From an uncultured Porphyromonadaceae bacterium (GTDB lineage: Bacteria > Bacteroidota > Bacteroidia > Bacteroidales > Muribaculaceae), in assembly GCA_947176285.1 (NCBI GenBank), contig CAMWQF010000074.1, positions 1 to 10,418 on the forward strand: a stretch of 10,418 nt of DNA. Reading direction: 5' to 3'. Positions 7,646 to 10,418 of the stretch are shown in pieces. Both the position numbers and the translations under genes were made by a program. Each line of letters starts with the position of its first letter. The first letter of the stretch is position 1. The notes beneath the pieces are model-generated. The model made no database searches, was not told the DNA's origin, and was given only the letters and a program-made list of their open reading frames with translations.

Positions 7646-7677
7646 AAAAAAAGGCTTTCGATAAAATCGAAAGCCTT
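7646..7677 (-). terminator. Rho-independent terminator of tRNA-fMet
   Basis: A perfect 12-bp stem (AAGGCTTTCGAT at 7651-7662 with its complement at 7666-7677) has a 3-nt loop. Read on the - strand it is followed by a run of seven T counting two in the stem (7652-7646). It starts five bases beyond the tRNA 3' end, so it should release a short tRNA transcript. Confidence 0.9.
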
Positions 7678-7682
7678 AAGGG

Positions 7683-7754
<72 letters not shown>

Positions 7755-7769
7755 GTGTGATTGCGAATG

Positions 7770-7801
7770 CAAAATTACAACATTTTTGCCCCTTTGTCAA
7801 G
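7770..7801 (-). promoter_or_regulatory. -33/-7 promoter of tRNA-fMet
   Basis: On the - strand, CTTG (7801-7798), a 20-nt spacer and TAATTTTG (7777-7770) match the Bacteroidetes consensus. The predicted start near 7763 leaves a leader of roughly 8 nt before the mature tRNA at 7754. Confidence 0.75.
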
Positions 7802-7934
7802 AGTTTTTGTGTTAATTTTTGTTAATAAAAAAGACGTTCTAATATAAATAACTAAATATCAATTAGAAAAATCAATCATTAATCTCCAATATTTAATCTC
7901 TAAGTATTGACCAAATTAATGTATAATATCATGA

Positions 7935-7974
7935 ATGCATTATTGCTGGTCTTCAGAGACTAATAATCATGCAT
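7935..7974. repeat. AT-rich imperfect inverted repeat downstream of the fabH-like gene
   Basis: Outer arms ATGCATTATT (7935-7944) and AATAATCATGCAT (7962-7974, one bulged C), together with inner arms GTCT (7949-7952) and AGAC (7957-7960), form an interrupted hairpin. It lies 24-63 bases beyond the fabH-like stop, where a terminator would be expected, but has no T tract on the - strand. A related fragment, GCATTATGAATTATTAATTA (7971-7990), adjoins it. The rest of 7802-7997 is AT-rich with no gene, promoter or RNA that I can support. Confidence 0.4.
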
Positions 7975-7997
7975 TATGAATTATTAATTAGTCCTGA

Positions 7998-8942
7998 TTA
8001 TTTCCTAATAGTGAAAGCTGCACAGGAATAGCCTCCGCCAAATACCATAAGTGACACGATGTCACCACTTTTAAGTTCATCTTGATGCTGTGCTAATACA
8101 AGGGGAGCGCTTGCACTGCCGGTATTGCCTAATTCCTGAATGTTGTTCAGGAACTTCTCCATCGGTGTCCCCATCATTCGAGCAAGTTGCTTTACAATTC
8201 GCATGTTGGCTTGATGAGTGATGAAATATGCATGGTCTTCTCTTTTGACTCCACAATTCTCAAGACTTTTGTTGAGTGCATGCTCCATATATTTTACAGC
8301 ATTCATAAATACATCGCGACCATCAGGCATGGCGATGCCATCTTCTTTCGGTCGCAGCATAACTCCATCCGGTCCTTTCCCAACGTGTCCAAGCCCCTCA
8401 GTGTAGACTGAAAGCACCTCAATATCATTATCTGATTCTTTATCTTTGCTCAAAAAATATGCCACAGCAGCATCTCCCCAAAGATGCCCTGCCTTTGGAT
8501 CGGAATCATTGGAATAATATGAATTCTGTTCACTGCATATAAGAAGAGCCCGCTTCGCCTTTCCCATTGCAAAGTAGCCTTCTACGATCTCAAGTCCATT
8601 GACAAACGAACTGCATGCGGAAGACGCGTATACCGCCTTCGCGCCATTAATGCCATATTTCCTTTGCACTCTGTGAGCTGCAGTGCCTACAGTGTCATAA
8701 GCGCAATAATGGGCAGCCACAATCAAGTCTACATCCTTAATGGAGTAGGGGAGTCGTGGAAGAGCATTCTCTACGGCTTCATAAGCCATAGTATCTATAT
8801 TCTCATCTGCTGAGCATCTGCTGCGAGTCTCAATACCGGTGCGTTGCACTATCCAGTCGGCATCAAGTCCGTTAAGATTCTTGAAGTGTTCATTAGTGAC
8901 GCGTTCTTCCGGTATGTAATGTCCTATTGCGTTTATATACAT
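7998..8942 (-). CDS. 3-oxoacyl-ACP synthase III (KASIII, FabH-like)
   Basis: KASIII enzymes condense an acyl-CoA starter with malonyl-ACP to begin fatty acid synthesis; relatives start other acyl chains. The thiolase fold is complete at 314 residues, close to E. coli FabH (317). The Cys-His-Asn triad is visible as C110 in ASSACSSF, H243 in THQANMRIV and N273 in LGNTGSASAP. The N-terminus YINAIGHYIPEERVTN and the RTGIETR segment (34-40) are characteristic, as is the C-terminal glycine loop MVFGGGYSCAAF. It lies 57 nt after tetR on the same strand with no promoter or terminator I can find between them, so the two are probably cotranscribed. The location beside a TetR gene, not among fab/plsX/rpmF genes, suggests a paralog with a specialised primer or product, not necessarily the housekeeping FabH. 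Substrate cannot be told from sequence. Confidence 0.9.
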   Translation of the reverse strand: MYINAIGHYIPEERVTNEHFKNLNGLDADWIVQRTGIETRSRCSADENIDTMAYEAVENALPRLPYSIKDVDLIVAAHYCAYDTVGTAAHRVQRKYGINGAKAVYASSACSSFVNGLEIVEGYFAMGKAKRALLICSEQNSYYSNDSDPKAGHLWGDAAVAYFLSKDKESDNDIEVLSVYTEGLGHVGKGPDGVMLRPKEDGIAMPDGRDVFMNAVKYMEHALNKSLENCGVKREDHAYFITHQANMRIVKQLARMMGTPMEKFLNNIQELGNTGSASAPLVLAQHQDELKSGDIVSLMVFGGGYSCAAFTIRK

Positions 8943-8999
8943 AAGTGGGTCTTTGATATTCGTATGATGTTTTCAGTCAATTTATCTGAATGCCTGGGC

Positions 9000-9584
9000 T
9001 TATCGTTTTCTTAATCCCTGAAGCAAGATCTTAACGAAGGATTTTGAAAGTTCGTCTTTATCCACTCCAATTTCGGAAAGATCATCGCGAATATAAGGCA
9101 CATCAAGTCCTTGTATGGTCTTAGTGATGACAAGCGCAGTGCGAGGGATATTGTCAATTTCAAAAATACCTTCTGCTACTCCTTCTGCAAGAATCTGCTG
9201 AAGAAGAATGGTTTCCTTTCTGCTTACAATCCTTCTCGCTCTATCAACCTTCCTGACATCCCTGAAAAACCATGCGCGAAGAGATCCGTTTCGCGAAACG
9301 ACTTCCTGCATTGTCTCGAAATGAGCATCAATATACTCTCTGAGCTTTTCATCTGCGGGGATGGCTTTGGCTACTATAGTACGGAGTTGTGAAAGAGCAA
9401 TGTCTGTCTCTTGCTCGATTACAGCATTATAGATGTCACGCTTGCTTTTGAAATAGGTATAGATTGTACGTCGTCCCTTCTCTGAAGCTGAGGCAATATC
9501 ATTCATGGTAGTGTTCTCGACACCTTTTCTGGCGAAAAGCTGCCGGGCCACTTCAATGAATCTTTCCCGTGTCTTAAGTCCCAC
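9000..9584 (-). CDS. TetR/AcrR-family transcriptional regulator (GTG start)
   Basis: A dimeric DNA-binding regulator, normally a repressor released by a small ligand. The N-terminal TetR helix-turn-helix domain spans about residues 5-56: TRERFIEVARQLFARKGVENT, then TMNDIASASEKGRRTIYTYF (26-45), then KSKRDIYNAVI. The remaining 140 residues are a helical ligand domain with no family-specific motif that I recognise. Length is 194, typical of the family. The start must be GTG at 9584-9582: the frame meets a stop eight codons upstream (9605-9603) with no ATG between, and the next ATG (M27) would remove part of the DNA-binding domain. It is preceded by a perfect -33/-7 promoter overlapped by an inverted repeat that is probably its own operator. 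Downstream, the KASIII gene is the likely regulated partner, and acyl-CoA or a lipid is a reasonable but unproven ligand. Confidence 0.9.
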   Translation of the reverse strand: MGLKTRERFIEVARQLFARKGVENTTMNDIASASEKGRRTIYTYFKSKRDIYNAVIEQETDIALSQLRTIVAKAIPADEKLREYIDAHFETMQEVVSRNGSLRAWFFRDVRKVDRARRIVSRKETILLQQILAEGVAEGIFEIDNIPRTALVITKTIQGLDVPYIRDDLSEIGVDKDELSKSFVKILLQGLRKR

Positions 9585-9605
9585 GTCTTTCTGGTTTATT
9601 TGTTA

Positions 9606-9623
9606 AATATCACCACTGATATT
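9606..9623. promoter_or_regulatory. Second inverted repeat in the tetR leader
   Basis: AATATCA (9606-9612) and TGATATT (9617-9623) are perfect 7-bp arms around a 4-nt spacer. It abuts the larger operator-like palindrome and lies in the predicted tetR leader, about 20 nt before the GTG. It could be a second protein site or an RNA hairpin that affects translation. Confidence 0.45.
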
Positions 9624-9647
9624 GCACACATTTCATTTTGTGTGCAA
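9622..9647. promoter_or_regulatory. Probable TetR operator (perfect 9-bp inverted repeat)
   Basis: TTGCACACA (9622-9630) and TGTGTGCAA (9639-9647) are perfect inverted arms separated by 8 bp, 26 bp in all. The right arm overlaps the -7 box of the tetR promoter (9645-9652), and the rest covers the predicted start site, so a bound dimer would block polymerase. Size, symmetry and position are typical for autoregulated TetR-family genes. Binding is inferred. Confidence 0.65.
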
Positions 9648-9676
9648 AATTAATCAAAAATTATGCGATTTCCAAA
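9645..9676 (-). promoter_or_regulatory. Perfect -33/-7 promoter of tetR-fabH
   Basis: On the - strand, TTTG (9676-9673), a 20-nt spacer and TAATTTTG (9652-9645) match both consensus elements exactly. The -33 box begins directly after the pseudouridine synthase stop codon (9679-9677), so tetR can be transcribed independently of the upstream gene. Transcription would start near 9638, inside the palindrome spacer. Confidence 0.78.
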
Positions 9677-10342
9677 TTATTCTCCAATAATCGGAAGCAT
9701 TTCCGGCAGGGGGGCGGTCTCAATCTGTATTTTCTCTTTTGATACGGGATGAATAAACTCGATTTTTTTTGCAAGAAGTGAAATTCCACCTCCCGGATTA
9801 GATCGTCTTGCCCCATATTTCAGGTCTCCTTTGATAGGAGTTCCTGTAGATGAAAGTTGAGCCCTTATCTGATGCTTTCTTCCGGTCAGCAACTCAACTT
9901 CCAATAAAGAATATCTATCTCCCTCGGCAATCACCCGATATTTTAACTTAGACAATTTGGCATCCGGAGCCCCTTTGCTGACTACCCTTGTTTTATTAAG
10001 TCTTCCATCAGACTGAAGCCAGGATTCAATTTCTCCCTCTTTCTCAGTTCTTTTCCCTTCTACGAGTGCCCAATAGGTCTTATGTATTTCTCCTTTCTTA
10101 AGCATTTCATTTAATCTGGTAAGAGCCTTCGAAGTCTTTGCAAAAACTACAAGCCCTGCTACCGGACGGTCGATGCGATGCACTACGCCACAGAATACAT
10201 TTCCAGGCTTTTGATACTTTTCTTTAAGATAAGCCTTTATTATCTCAGATAGTGGAGTATCCCCCGTCTTGTCGCCTTGCACTATCTCCCCGGCTTCTTT
10301 CCGGACTATTATTATATGATTGTCTTCGTAGACTGGTGTCAT
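9677..10342 (-). CDS. RluA-family RNA pseudouridine synthase, short form without S4 domain
   Basis: It isomerises uridine to pseudouridine in structured RNA (rRNA or tRNA). The catalytic motif HRIDRPVAGL (55-64) carries the nucleophilic Asp D58, and FAKTSKAL follows. The second conserved motif LLTGRKHQIRAQL (151-163) supplies the Arg of the active site, followed by IKGDLKYG. The protein starts directly with the catalytic fold (VYEDNHIIIVRKEAG) and has no N-terminal S4 RNA-binding domain, so at 221 residues it resembles RluA/TruC-like short members, not RluC or RluD. The RNA target cannot be assigned. The catalytic motif has RPVAG where RluA itself has RxTSG, a variation seen within the superfamily. 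Start ATG at 10342-10340 has no visible Shine-Dalgarno sequence. A possible upstream gene ends 23 nt before it, so it may be the second gene of a longer operon. Confidence 0.92.
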   Translation of the reverse strand: MTPVYEDNHIIIVRKEAGEIVQGDKTGDTPLSEIIKAYLKEKYQKPGNVFCGVVHRIDRPVAGLVVFAKTSKALTRLNEMLKKGEIHKTYWALVEGKRTEKEGEIESWLQSDGRLNKTRVVSKGAPDAKLSKLKYRVIAEGDRYSLLEVELLTGRKHQIRAQLSSTGTPIKGDLKYGARRSNPGGGISLLAKKIEFIHPVSKEKIQIETAPLPEMLPIIGE

Positions 10343-10365
10343 ATGGTATGAGTTATAGTTGAGTG

Positions 10366-10418
10366 TTAAGAGCCCATCTCATAAATTTGAGAGTCCCTGG
10401 GGTCGCTGGATTGGAGCG
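10366..10418 (-). CDS. Possible C-terminal end of an upstream gene (partial)
   Basis: One - strand frame is open from the window edge to a TAA at 10368-10366 and reads LQSSDPRDSQIYEMGS. Its polar, acidic composition and the 23-nt gap to the pseudouridine synthase start are consistent with the end of an operon partner. Only 16 codons are visible and no family can be recognised. An adjacent frame is also open (RSNPATPGTLKF onward, stopping near 10355), so the choice of frame is a weak inference. Confidence 0.25.
   Translation of the reverse strand, partial: LQSSDPRDSQIYEMGS

Noticed and set aside
8943..8999. Separate promoter or operator for the KASIII gene
   Set aside because: The 57-nt gap has no TAnnTTTG element and no copy of the TTGCACACA palindrome, only a weak 5-bp inverted repeat (TTCAG/CTGAA).

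Overview
The window looks like chromosomal DNA from an anaerobic member of the Bacteroidales. Three independent promoters fit the Bacteroidetes -33/-7 consensus (TTTG, about 20 nt, TAnnTTTG). Gene starts lack a recognisable Shine-Dalgarno sequence, spacers are AT-rich and carry short tandem repeats, and the largest gene is the oxygen-sensitive pyruvate:ferredoxin oxidoreductase. The genus cannot be named from sequence alone.

Layout. The left half (1-6174) is read on the + strand: the end-truncated transketolase gene (tkt), a 16-bp tandem repeat, a strong terminator, then a promoter and the 1195-residue pyruvate:ferredoxin oxidoreductase gene (nifJ-type). A hairpin follows, then a small 57-residue ORF predicted to span the membrane twice. 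The right half (6177-10418) is entirely on the - strand. In transcription order it holds the tail of a possible upstream gene, an RluA-family pseudouridine synthase, a TetR-family regulator, a ketoacyl-ACP synthase III (FabH-like), an initiator tRNA-fMet with its own promoter and terminator, a 9-bp tandem repeat array, and a DbpA-type DEAD-box RNA helicase. The two halves converge at 6174/6177 with two bases between stop codons.

Function. Transketolase and pyruvate:ferredoxin oxidoreductase are both thiamine-diphosphate enzymes of central carbon metabolism (non-oxidative pentose phosphate pathway, and pyruvate to acetyl-CoA plus reduced ferredoxin). They are separated by a terminator and a promoter, so they are probably separate transcription units. 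The pseudouridine synthase, initiator tRNA and DbpA helicase all serve RNA maturation or translation. The tetR-fabH pair looks like a small regulated lipid unit. Its promoter is a perfect -33/-7 match whose -7 box is overlapped by a perfect 9-bp inverted repeat, as expected for an autoregulated TetR operator.

Most of the window is ordinary housekeeping sequence, and I do not see a new multi-gene system. The items most worth checking are the TetR operator architecture with its KASIII neighbour, the unlisted two-segment membrane ORF, an eight-cysteine segment in the oxidoreductase, the C1:C72 mismatch of the initiator tRNA, and the two unrelated intergenic repeat arrays.
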